In this document: one piece after another, positions 54,986 through 63,120 of the stretch
How the letters are laid out: the number at the start of each line of letters is the position of its first letter
Position numbering within the stretch: position 1 is the first letter of the stretch
Origin: Archangium sp.
GTDB lineage: Bacteria > Myxococcota > Myxococcia > Myxococcales > Myxococcaceae
NCBI GenBank assembly: GCA_030681645.1
Contig: JAUXRX010000011.1
Location: forward strand, 33,176-97,175
Length of the DNA stretch: 64,000 nucleotides
Reading direction: 5' to 3'
Program-made: the position numbers and the translations under genes
Notes under the pieces: generated by a model
The model's database searches: none
Told to the model about the DNA's origin: nothing
Seen by the model: the letters and a program-made list of their open reading frames with translations, nothing else

Positions 54986-57082
54986 ATGATCCGCTCGCTG
55001 ACGCTGCTCGCCGTCGTCGTTGCTCAGGTCGCCCTCGCCGCAGAAGGGAAGTGGACGCCGCAGCAGGTGCTGCAGCTGGGCCCCGCGTGGGTGAAGCAGC
55101 AGGGCTTCGCGCTCCCGCTGGCGAAGCTGTGGGACGAGAAGACGCAGACCGGCCTGCTCGGCAACGCGGTGCAGTTGCCCGGCTGCTCCGGCAGCTTCGT
55201 CTCGAAGGACGGGCTCTTGATCACCAACCACCACTGCGTGGTGGGCATCCTGCAGGAACACTCCACGCCGCAGCAGAACCTGGGGAAGGACGGCTTCCTC
55301 GCGAAGACCGCGGCCGACGAGAAGCAGTCGAAGGCGTTCCGCATCCAGGTGCCGCGCCGCTTCCTCGACGTGACGAAGGACGTGCTCGACGCGATGCCGC
55401 CCAACCCCGACGATCTGGCGCGCTTCAAGTCGGTCGAGGCCACGCAGAAGAAGCTGGTGGCTGACTGCGAGAAGCAGCCGGGCACGCGCTGCACCTTCGC
55501 CGCGTTCGACGGCGGGCTCTTCTTCACCCTCACCGAGTTCGCCGAGCTGACCGACGTGCGGCTCGTCTACGCGCCGCCCGCCGCCGTGGGGGACTTCGGC
55601 GGGGAGGTCGACAACTGGATGTGGCCGCGCCACTCGGGCGACTTCTCGCTCGTGCGCGTGTACCAGGACGGCAAGCCGTACCAGCCGAAGTACTTCTTCC
55701 CCCTCTCGCGCGAGGGCGTGAAGGAAGGCGACGCCGTGGCGATCCTCGGCTACCCGGGCACCAGCTTCCGCGCCCAGCTCGCCGACGAGATGGTCGAACG
55801 GCAGCAGCGCTGGTTCCCCGCGCTCCAGTCGCTCGCCGCCGAGTGGGTCGCGATCATGGAAGAGGAAGGCAAGAAGTCGCCCGAGGCCGCCATCGCCACC
55901 GCCGACGATCTGCGCGGGCTGCTCAACGCGCGCAAGAACTCCGAGGGCCAGCTCGCGGGCCTCGCGCGCGGCCGCATCGTCGAGAAGCAGCGCGCGGCCG
56001 ACGAGAAGGTGAAGGCCTTCGCCGCGAAGAAGCCCGAGCTCGCGTCAGCGCTCGAGGCGCACGCCGGGCTGACGCAGTTGATGGTCGAGCGCACCCAGTC
56101 GTGGGACCACGACTTCCTCCTCGACATGGCGGGGCGGGGCGCGCGGGCGGTGGGGTGGCCGCTGTTGATCGTGCGGCGCAGCGTCGAGGCGCAGCGGCCC
56201 GACGCCGAGCGCGAGCCCGGGTTCCAGGAGCGCGATCTCGCGCGGCTGCGCGAACGCCACGAGCGCGATCAGAAGCGCTACTCGGCGGCGGTCGATCGGC
56301 GCCTCTTCCTCTCGTGGGTGAAGCGCGCCCTGGCCCTGCCGAAGGACCAGCGCAGCGCCGCGGTCGACGCGGTCTTCGGACAGCTCAAGGACGACGCGGC
56401 CATCGTGAAGAAGCTGGGCGAGCTCGTCGCCGCCTCGAAGGTGGTCGACCTCGAGCAGCGCAAGAAGATGTTCGAGGAGACGCCGGATCAGCTCAAGGCC
56501 CGGAAGGACCCGCTGATCGACCTCGGCCTCGCCCTCGACGCCGAGCGGCGCGTGCTGCGCGATCGCCGCGAGGCCTTCTCGGGCCGCGTGCTCAAGCTGC
56601 GGCCGGCGTGGCGCCGGGCGGTGATCGCCGAGGCCGGCAAACCGGTCGCTCCTGACGCCAACTCCACCCTGCGCGTCAGCTTCGGCCGGGTGAAGGGCTA
56701 CTCGCCGAAGGAGGCCGTGCTCATGACGCCGGCCACCACCCTGGGCGGCGCGATGGCCAAGCACACCGGCGTCGAGCCGTTCGATCTGCCCGCGCGCATT
56801 CGCCAGGTCTACGCGGCAGGAAAGCACGAGCAGGTGCCGGTGAACTTCCTCGCCGACTGCGACACCACGGGCGGCAACTCGGGCAGCCCGATGATCGACA
56901 GCAAGGGGCGGCTGGTGGGCGTCAACTTCGATCGCGTCTGGGAGAACGTGGCGAACGACTTTGGCTACAACCCCGACGTCGCCCGCAACGTGAGCGCCGA
57001 CGTGCGCTACCTCCTCTGGCTCCTCATCTCGGTGGAAGGCGCCCATGACCTGGTGAAGGAGCTGACGGCGGCGCCGAAGTGA
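54986..57082 (+). CDS. dpp11: S46 family dipeptidyl-peptidase, DPP11-like
   Basis: A 698-residue exported serine peptidase (signal MIRSLTLLAVVVAQVALA). The triad is in TNHHC (H82/H83), EVDNWMWPRHS (D209) and GGNSGSP (S632). R650 in NFDRVWE lies 18 residues after the catalytic Ser, the same spacing as S655/R673 of DPP11, where Arg sets a preference for Asp/Glu; DPP7 has Gly there. It should release acidic dipeptides in the periplasm. The gene may be co-transcribed with the ECF factor. Confidence 0.92.
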   Translation: MIRSLTLLAVVVAQVALAAEGKWTPQQVLQLGPAWVKQQGFALPLAKLWDEKTQTGLLGNAVQLPGCSGSFVSKDGLLITNHHCVVGILQEHSTPQQNLGKDGFLAKTAADEKQSKAFRIQVPRRFLDVTKDVLDAMPPNPDDLARFKSVEATQKKLVADCEKQPGTRCTFAAFDGGLFFTLTEFAELTDVRLVYAPPAAVGDFGGEVDNWMWPRHSGDFSLVRVYQDGKPYQPKYFFPLSREGVKEGDAVAILGYPGTSFRAQLADEMVERQQRWFPALQSLAAEWVAIMEEEGKKSPEAAIATADDLRGLLNARKNSEGQLAGLARGRIVEKQRAADEKVKAFAAKKPELASALEAHAGLTQLMVERTQSWDHDFLLDMAGRGARAVGWPLLIVRRSVEAQRPDAEREPGFQERDLARLRERHERDQKRYSAAVDRRLFLSWVKRALALPKDQRSAAVDAVFGQLKDDAAIVKKLGELVAASKVVDLEQRKKMFEETPDQLKARKDPLIDLGLALDAERRVLRDRREAFSGRVLKLRPAWRRAVIAEAGKPVAPDANSTLRVSFGRVKGYSPKEAVLMTPATTLGGAMAKHTGVEPFDLPARIRQVYAAGKHEQVPVNFLADCDTTGGNSGSPMIDSKGRLVGVNFDRVWENVANDFGYNPDVARNVSADVRYLLWLLISVEGAHDLVKELTAAPK

Positions 57083-57127
57083 AGCCCCGATCCACGCTGC
57101 CACGCCGCACTGCCACGTCGACGACAG

Positions 57128-57586
57128 TCAGCGCTGATCCCACGTATCGAGGAACTTGCCGACGACGTTGCCTTCTTCCGTGCCGTCGGGCTTCGCGATC
57201 ATCCAGTCGACCAGCTCGCTCTCCTTGATCGTCACGGTGTCGCCGTTCTTCAGCTTCTTGAGCGCGAGCAGGTCAGTCGCGATGGTCGCCGTGATCTTCC
57301 CCGCGTCGATCTTCGTCACCCGCAGGAAGCACTGCTCCATCTGGTCGCCCTCGTGCAGCTGCGCCGTGACGAAGAAGATCTCGCCCTTCGGCAGCCCGGC
57401 GAGGTACCGCTTCTTCGCCCCTGGCCAGCTCTTGCGTGCCTGCGCGACGTACGGGGCGATGGCCTTGTCCATCTTCGAGGCCTCCGCCTGCACCGGCTTG
57501 TCCTTCGGGGCGTTGGGCGCGAGGGCGGGGTCGGCCGCGAGGACCGAGGTGGCGACGAGCGCGACGGCGACGAGCAGGATTCTCAT
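57128..57586 (-). CDS. DUF2314 (YegJ-like) exported protein
   Basis: A 152-residue protein with signal MRILLVAVALVATSVLA. The DUF2314 body is clear: SWPGAKKRYLAGLPKGEIFF, then LVDWMIAKPDGTEEGNVVGK. Function of the family is unknown. It lies downstream of the mono-heme lipoprotein on the same strand, 16 bp apart. Confidence 0.88.
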   Translation of the reverse strand: MRILLVAVALVATSVLAADPALAPNAPKDKPVQAEASKMDKAIAPYVAQARKSWPGAKKRYLAGLPKGEIFFVTAQLHEGDQMEQCFLRVTKIDAGKITATIATDLLALKKLKNGDTVTIKESELVDWMIAKPDGTEEGNVVGKFLDTWDQR

Positions 57587-57602
57587 GCGCGCAGCGTACC
57601 CG

Positions 57603-58439
57603 TCAGTCGTTGGGCGCGCCTGTGGCGATCCACGAGCCCACCGTCACGATGTACGAGAGGGGAGAAGCAGGGCTCACCATCGACATGGCGGGCATTCCGT
57701 CGCCGCAGCCCGCGGGCTGGGTGCTGGTCATCTTCCGGTACAGTAGCGATCGCTGCCGGTCTCCGGCCACCACCATCTTCGTGAGGCCGGCGTTGATGCA
57801 CGCCTGCCCGCGGTGGTGATCGGCGCCGACCAGCTGCTGCCACGCCACCGGCTGGATCGCGGCGACCTGGTAGTCGCCCATCGAGCCGTGGCACCCCACG
57901 CACTGCCCACCCTGCAGCACCGGCACGCTGAGCACCTCGCTGAACACGTTCAGGAAGCGGGGCACCGTCACTGCCACCACCACCTGGCGGGTGATCGGCG
58001 CTGAGCGCCCGTCGGTGACGCTCACGGTCAACGTGACCTGCGCCGGCGCCGTGAGCTCGTCGCTGAACCAGCGCTGCGCCGAGGGGTTCCCGTTCTCGAA
58101 GAACGAGCCCGGCCCGGACCAGGTGAAGGAGAGCCGATCTCCGTCTTCATCGGTGGCGCCGAGCGCCAGCTCCACGATCTGCCCGGCGTAGGCGGTGGCG
58201 CGGTTCTGCAGCACGGTCGCGTTCACCACGGGAAGGTGGTTGGGGCCGGCGTCGCGCGGTCCCGCGTCGGGCAGCCCGGCGTCCACGCCAGCGTCGGACC
58301 CGCCGTCTCTCGAGGTGATCCCGGCGTCGCGCCGGCCTGCGTCTGGCGCCGTCCCCGCGTCGAGGTCCATTTCGATCGGCGCACCACACCCAGTGAGCAG
58401 CGCGAGTCCGAGAAGTGCGGCCTTCCGCATCGTTCGCAT
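57603..58439 (-). CDS. Mono-heme lipoprotein with DAG-rich linker and PKD-like domain
   Basis: A 278-residue lipoprotein (MRKAALLGLALLTGC) with a linker built of repeated DAG units, then a PKD-like beta domain (LALGATDEDGDRLSFTWSG) and one heme site C180-V-G-C-H184, with later Met residues as possible axial ligands. It is a small surface cytochrome candidate. ATGs at 58439 and 58430 are both possible starts. Confidence 0.75.
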   Translation of the reverse strand: MRTMRKAALLGLALLTGCGAPIEMDLDAGTAPDAGRRDAGITSRDGGSDAGVDAGLPDAGPRDAGPNHLPVVNATVLQNRATAYAGQIVELALGATDEDGDRLSFTWSGPGSFFENGNPSAQRWFSDELTAPAQVTLTVSVTDGRSAPITRQVVVAVTVPRFLNVFSEVLSVPVLQGGQCVGCHGSMGDYQVAAIQPVAWQQLVGADHHRGQACINAGLTKMVVAGDRQRSLLYRKMTSTQPAGCGDGMPAMSMVSPASPLSYIVTVGSWIATGAPND

Positions 58440-58570
58440 TCTCGCATGAGAAGTGACCACTGCAGTGGGCAGTGGCTGGTGTGGGCAGGCGCGACCCACT
58501 GGCGCAGGGCCTTGAACGCCCTGGAAATGCAGTGGAGCGAACGTGGATCCGCCCTTGCACAACGCCGCCC

Positions 58571-59041
58571 ATGGGCCGACCTGCACGCCGGGCGCTGAAC
58601 GATCGCGAGCTGAAGGACCAGGCCCACGCCCTGACCTTGAAGGGGAAGTACGACGAGGCCGCGGCCATCTACCGGTCCTTGATCGCAGCCAACGAGGCTG
58701 ACCCGGGCCTGCGCCTGCACCTCGCCGAGGTCCTTCGCAAGCGTGGCCGGCTCGATGACGCGGTCGACGCGTACCGGGAAGCTGCGCGGCTCCTTCACGC
58801 GGCCGGTCACACCCCGCGGGCGCGGGCGGCCCTGTCGTGCGCGCTCCAGATCGCCCCGGGCGAGCCCGTCCTGGTGGAGGCGCTGAGGGAACTCACCCCG
58901 GCCGCGCCGGTTCGCCGCCTCGCGCTGGTTCCTTCCCCTCCGGTGGAGGAGGAAGAGATCCTGGACTCGGGCTTCGAGGCGCTCTGTGACGAGGCGGTCA
59001 CGGACCCCTTCTGTCCGCTGTTCGACTGGCTCGAGGCGTGA
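58571..59041 (+). CDS. TPR protein
   Basis: A 156-residue protein with two or three TPR units (QAHALTLKGKYDEAAAIYRS, LHLAEVLRKRGRLDDAVDAY, RARAALSCALQIAPGE) and an acidic tail (VEEEEILDSGFEAL). No signal; a cytoplasmic adaptor of unknown partner. Confidence 0.78.
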   Translation: MGRPARRALNDRELKDQAHALTLKGKYDEAAAIYRSLIAANEADPGLRLHLAEVLRKRGRLDDAVDAYREAARLLHAAGHTPRARAALSCALQIAPGEPVLVEALRELTPAAPVRRLALVPSPPVEEEEILDSGFEALCDEAVTDPFCPLFDWLEA

Positions 59042-59091
59042 CCCTCGGTGGTCAGCGAAGACTGCCCCGAGGCGGGGCGCGCGTCAGCCCG

Positions 59092-59406
59092 TCAGTCTGC
59101 GGGGAGGTTGTCGAAGCCGATGTAGCCGCGGCCCGGTGAGGTGTCCTTCGCCGCGACCAGCGCCTCGAGCGCAGGCACCTGCTGCTCGAGGAAGGCGATC
59201 TCCCGGCTGAGCCGGTCGCGCCGCTTCTCGTCGGTCACCATGCGCAGCTCTGCCTTTCGCGCGGCGATGGTCTGGCGCAGCGGGTCGAGGGTGAGCTGCG
59301 CTTCCCAGCCGCGCGTTCCCGGGCCCATGCCGCGGCCTCCACGGCTCCCGCGCATGACGAACACGACGATCAGCCCGATCACGGCTCCGATGAGTCCCCA
59401 GATCAT
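59092..59406 (-). CDS. Small membrane-anchored coiled-coil protein
   Basis: A 104-residue protein with one N-terminal helix (IWGLIGAVIGLIVVFVM), a Gly/Arg linker and a charged coiled coil (RQTIAARKAELRMVTDEKRR). Family unknown. Confidence 0.65.
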   Translation of the reverse strand: MIWGLIGAVIGLIVVFVMRGSRGGRGMGPGTRGWEAQLTLDPLRQTIAARKAELRMVTDEKRRDRLSREIAFLEQQVPALEALVAAKDTSPGRGYIGFDNLPAD

Positions 59407-59435
59407 TCGTCGATTGTAGCGGGTACGGTGAGCTC

Positions 59436-59921
59436 ATGCAGACCAAGGCTGAACAGCTCGCCGACCTGGACCTGCTGCAGAAGGAGCGTCCACCCGACGA
59501 GCCCCTCCGCACGCTGTGTCACCACGGCTACCTGAGGGGCGGGTTGTCGATCGCCCTCGACGTGAAGATCGACGAAGCGCTCGGGCCGCTGCTCGAGCTG
59601 ATCGGTGGCCCGGCGCGCACCCTGCGGGTGCTCGACATCCAGGGGCCGGTCTTCAGCGTGAAGCTCGGCGCGGTGGAGCACCAGTGGGAACTCGACGGGC
59701 TCGAGACCCTGATCGACACCCTCAACCGCACCTTCGCGGCCTCGCCCGAGGTGAAGGCGCTGGCGCTGCTCGGCGAGTGGGAAGACATGCTGCAGGTCTG
59801 GGCGCTGCCGAAGAAGCTGGTGAGCCGGCTGTGGGACGAGGCCTGGTTTCGGCCCTCGAATCCCCCCGGGCTCGAGGCCGCGATCACCCCTCGTGGCGCG
59901 ACTTCGCCTGTCGGGCGCTGA
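59436..59921 (+). CDS. Hypothetical cytoplasmic protein
   Basis: A 161-residue alpha/beta protein (SIALDVKIDEALGPLLELIG; VLDIQGPVFSVKLG). Unrecognised. Ends 9 bp before the convergent kinase. Confidence 0.65.
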   Translation: MQTKAEQLADLDLLQKERPPDEPLRTLCHHGYLRGGLSIALDVKIDEALGPLLELIGGPARTLRVLDIQGPVFSVKLGAVEHQWELDGLETLIDTLNRTFAASPEVKALALLGEWEDMLQVWALPKKLVSRLWDEAWFRPSNPPGLEAAITPRGATSPVGR

Positions 59922-59930
59922 GGGCCCCAC

Positions 59931-61793
59931 TCACGCCCGGTCAGGCTCGACGAGGCCCCGGCGCACCACGGCGATCACCGCCGCGGCATCGAAGGGCCTG
60001 CGCAGGCACACCATGCCGATGGGCGGCGCTTCCTCGCCCACGGCCAGCACCCGGCCCTCGAGCTCGGGGTGCTCGCTGCACAGCGCTCGCGCCTGCGTGA
60101 AAGGCAGGGCGAGCAGCAACACCTCGGACGAGGCCGCCGCCAGCCGCAGCGCCGCGAGGTCGTCCGCGGCCAGGTGCGTACCGGGACAGAGCGCCTGGCT
60201 CTCGACGCACGCGTCGCCTGCCCACGCCGCGTGCAGCGGCTCGGCCGCCGGCAGGGCCCCGGCAGCCGGGAGCACCAGGGTGAAGCACGCACCTCTGCCC
60301 CCGCGCCCGACCCCCACGGTGAGCTGGCCGCCATGGTTCTCGGCGATGGAGCGCGCCACCGCCAACCCCAGCCCCGTGCCTTCCCCGGGCTCCTTGGTGG
60401 TGAAGAATGGCTCGAAGATCCGTTCGCGCAGCTTCTCGTCGATGCCCGGCCCGTCGTCGGTGACCGACAGCACCGCCCGGCCCGAGAGGTCGGTGGCGCT
60501 CGACAGCCAGACTTCGTGAGGTCCCCGCCCCTTCATCGCCTGGATCGCGTTGATGACCAGCGCCACGAACACCTGCGTGAGCCGCGGCCCCGCGGCCATC
60601 ACCGCGGGCACGGGCTGCAGATCGAGCACCAGGCCGGCGACGCCCCGCCAGTGCGAGCGGGTCAGGTGTATCGCGGCGCACATCGGCTCCCGGGGGTCGA
60701 TCAACCGCGTCAGGGTCGTCTGGGGCGCGGAGAAGGACTGCAGGTCCTTGACGATGAGCGCCACGCGAAGCGCAGCGTCCCTGGCTTCGCGCAGCACTTC
60801 CGCGAACTCACCGGGAGGCAGCTCCTGCGAGTCGAGCGCGAAGTCGAGGTTCGCGGTCACCACCGAGAGCGGGTTGTTGACCTCGTGGCCCACCCCGGCG
60901 GCCAACGTGCCGAGGGACGCGAGCCGCGCGCTGAACTCGAGCTGCCGCCGCGCCGCGAGCAGCTCGGTCAGGTCCCTGAGCGCGACCACCACCCCGAAGG
61001 GGCTCGTGCCCTGCTGCAGCGAGGCGGCCGTGCCCACCACCTCGCGTTCCCCGTTCCTCGGCCCACCGGGCAGGGTGCCCTCGAGCGAGAGGCGGCCCCG
61101 CGCCCACACCGACGCGATGGTCTCCGCGCTGAGCTGCCCCCCCTGCCGGTTGCGAAACGGCACCACCACCGCCAGGGGCTGCTGGAGCGAGACAGCCGCG
61201 GAGCTGCCCACCAGCTGCTCCGCCGCGGGGTTCAGGTAGGTGACCTTGCCGTCGGCGTCGGCACTGACGACCGCTTCGCCGATGCATGAGAGCGTGGTCG
61301 CCAGGAGCTGCTCGCGCCGACGCAACTGGCGCTCACCGTCGCTGCGGGCCAACGCGATGCTGACCACGTTGCGCAGGTCGGGCTTCTTGAAGGGCTTGAG
61401 CAGGTAGCCCATCGGCTCGGTCGCCTGGGCGCGCTCGATCGTCCCCGCGTCGCCGTGGGCGGTCAGGTACACCACCGGCACGTCGAAGCGCGCCTTGATG
61501 GCGGCCGCCGTCTCGACGCCGTCGCGCTCACCCTGAATCCGGATGTCCATCAGCACCAGGTCGGGCCGCTCCCGCTCCACCAGGGCCAGGGCGGCCTCAC
61601 TGTCAGCCGCCACCCCGCACACCAGGAAGCCGACCGAGGTGAGGTAACGCTCGATGTCGAGCGCGAGGATCGCTTCGTCTTCGACGATCACCAGGCGACG
61701 TGGCGGAGGGGCGGACACGGCGAGGTGGTTCAAGTGGCCGCTCCTTCGAAGGGGACGTCGGGAGAGAACGCCAGGGGCTGGGGCATCATTCAT
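59931..61793 (-). CDS. Receiver-PAS-histidine kinase
   Basis: A 620-residue cytoplasmic hybrid kinase. An N-terminal receiver (D83 in LVLMDIRIQG; K in LLKPFKKPD) comes first, then a PAS domain (about 170-285), the phospho-acceptor H303 in GVGHEVNNPLSVV, and an HATPase domain (DDGPGID, GTGLGLAV). A degenerate receiver-like end follows. The ATG at 61793 has AGGAGG directly against it; a TTG at 61733 has AAGGAG at good spacing and may be the true start. It is divergent from the gamma-synthase gene. Confidence 0.88.
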   Translation of the reverse strand: MNDAPAPGVLSRRPLRRSGHLNHLAVSAPPPRRLVIVEDEAILALDIERYLTSVGFLVCGVAADSEAALALVERERPDLVLMDIRIQGERDGVETAAAIKARFDVPVVYLTAHGDAGTIERAQATEPMGYLLKPFKKPDLRNVVSIALARSDGERQLRRREQLLATTLSCIGEAVVSADADGKVTYLNPAAEQLVGSSAAVSLQQPLAVVVPFRNRQGGQLSAETIASVWARGRLSLEGTLPGGPRNGEREVVGTAASLQQGTSPFGVVVALRDLTELLAARRQLEFSARLASLGTLAAGVGHEVNNPLSVVTANLDFALDSQELPPGEFAEVLREARDAALRVALIVKDLQSFSAPQTTLTRLIDPREPMCAAIHLTRSHWRGVAGLVLDLQPVPAVMAAGPRLTQVFVALVINAIQAMKGRGPHEVWLSSATDLSGRAVLSVTDDGPGIDEKLRERIFEPFFTTKEPGEGTGLGLAVARSIAENHGGQLTVGVGRGGRGACFTLVLPAAGALPAAEPLHAAWAGDACVESQALCPGTHLAADDLAALRLAAASSEVLLLALPFTQARALCSEHPELEGRVLAVGEEAPPIGMVCLRRPFDAAAVIAVVRRGLVEPDRA

Positions 61794-61929
61794 CCTCCTC
61801 ACCGCGACCGACCCCGGGAGTGTGGTCGAAAACGAGGCCTTCGTTCTTATCATCGGTGGGGATGCCGGGCTGCCGTGGCGGCCGCGTGCAACCGTCGTCG
61901 CGCTTTCCCGTCGCGGGGCTCTGTGATGA

Positions 61930-63081
61930 ATGAGGGGCATGCGCTTCGACACCCTCGCCATCCACGCAGGCCAGCACCCGGACCCCACCACCGGCGCGAT
62001 CATGACGCCGGTCTACTTCACCTCGACCTACGTGCAGGACGGGCCGGGTGAGCACAAGGGCTACGAGTACTCCCGCACCAAGAACCCCACCCGCGGCGCG
62101 CTCGAGGCGTGCCTCGCGGCGCTCGAGGGCGCGAAGTTCGGCGCGGCGTTCGGGTCGGGCTGCGCGGCCACCGACATGTTGATGCACATGCTCTCGGCGG
62201 GCGATCACGTGGTGTGCAGCGACGACGTCTACGGCGGCACGTTCCGCCAGTTCGACAAGGTGTTCACCCGCCACGGCCTCACCTTCTCGTTCGTCGACAT
62301 GACGAAGCCCGAGAACATCGAGAAGGCGATCACCCCGAGCACGAAGATGATCTGGGTCGAGACGCCGACGAACCCGATGCTCAAGCTCGTCGATCTCTCG
62401 CGCGCCGCCGAGATCGCGAAGAAGCACAAGCTCATCAGCGTCTGCGACAACACCTTCATGACCCCGTACTTCCAGCGCCCGCTGGAGCACGGCTTCGACA
62501 TCGTCACGCACTCGACGACGAAGTACCTGAACGGGCACTCCGACGTGGTGGGTGGCTTCGTCGCCACCTCGAACAAGGACCTCGCCGAGAAGATGTACTT
62601 CCTGCAGAACGCCATCGGCGGCGTGCCCGGCCCGATGGACTCGTTCCTGGTGCTGCGCGGGGTGAAGACGCTGCACGTGCGCATGCAGCGCCACGCAGAG
62701 AACGCCCACAAGATCGCCGACTACCTGGTCTCGCACCCCAAGGTGAACAAGGTCACCTTCCCCGGCCTCACCTCGCACCCGCAGCACGAGCTGGCGCGCA
62801 AGCAGATGAAGGGCTTCGGCGGCATGATGACCTTCGACATGAAGGGTGGCCTCGAGGCCGCGCGCCGCTTCCTCAAGACGGTGAAGGTGTTCGCGTGTGC
62901 AGAGTCGCTCGGCGGCGTCGAGTCGCTCATCGAGCACCCGGCGATCATGACCCACGCGTCGATCCCGAAGGAGAACCGGGAGAAGCTCGGCATCACCGAT
63001 GGCCTGATCCGCCTGTCCGTTGGCATTGAAGATTCGGCGGATCTCATTGACGACCTCAAGGCGGCCTTCGACGCGGCCTGA
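61930..63081 (+). CDS. metB: Cystathionine gamma-synthase family PLP enzyme
   Basis: A 383-residue PLP enzyme of the Cys/Met metabolism family. The PLP lysine is K198 in HSTTKYLNGHSD; YSRTKNPTRGALE, CDNTFMTPYFQRP and ESLGGVESLIEHP are family signatures. It could be cystathionine gamma-synthase, gamma-lyase or methionine gamma-lyase; the choice cannot be made from sequence alone. The ATG at 61939 (three codons on) is an alternative start. Confidence 0.88.
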   Translation: MRGMRFDTLAIHAGQHPDPTTGAIMTPVYFTSTYVQDGPGEHKGYEYSRTKNPTRGALEACLAALEGAKFGAAFGSGCAATDMLMHMLSAGDHVVCSDDVYGGTFRQFDKVFTRHGLTFSFVDMTKPENIEKAITPSTKMIWVETPTNPMLKLVDLSRAAEIAKKHKLISVCDNTFMTPYFQRPLEHGFDIVTHSTTKYLNGHSDVVGGFVATSNKDLAEKMYFLQNAIGGVPGPMDSFLVLRGVKTLHVRMQRHAENAHKIADYLVSHPKVNKVTFPGLTSHPQHELARKQMKGFGGMMTFDMKGGLEAARRFLKTVKVFACAESLGGVESLIEHPAIMTHASIPKENREKLGITDGLIRLSVGIEDSADLIDDLKAAFDAA

Positions 63082-63120
63082 GTGAACATCAAGAGCCCGA
63101 TTTCGTGAGAGAGTGCGCCC

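Noticed and set aside
61794..61929. SAM or SAH riboswitch upstream of metB
   Set aside because: I could not align the conserved core of any SAM or SAH class; left as a low-interest finding.
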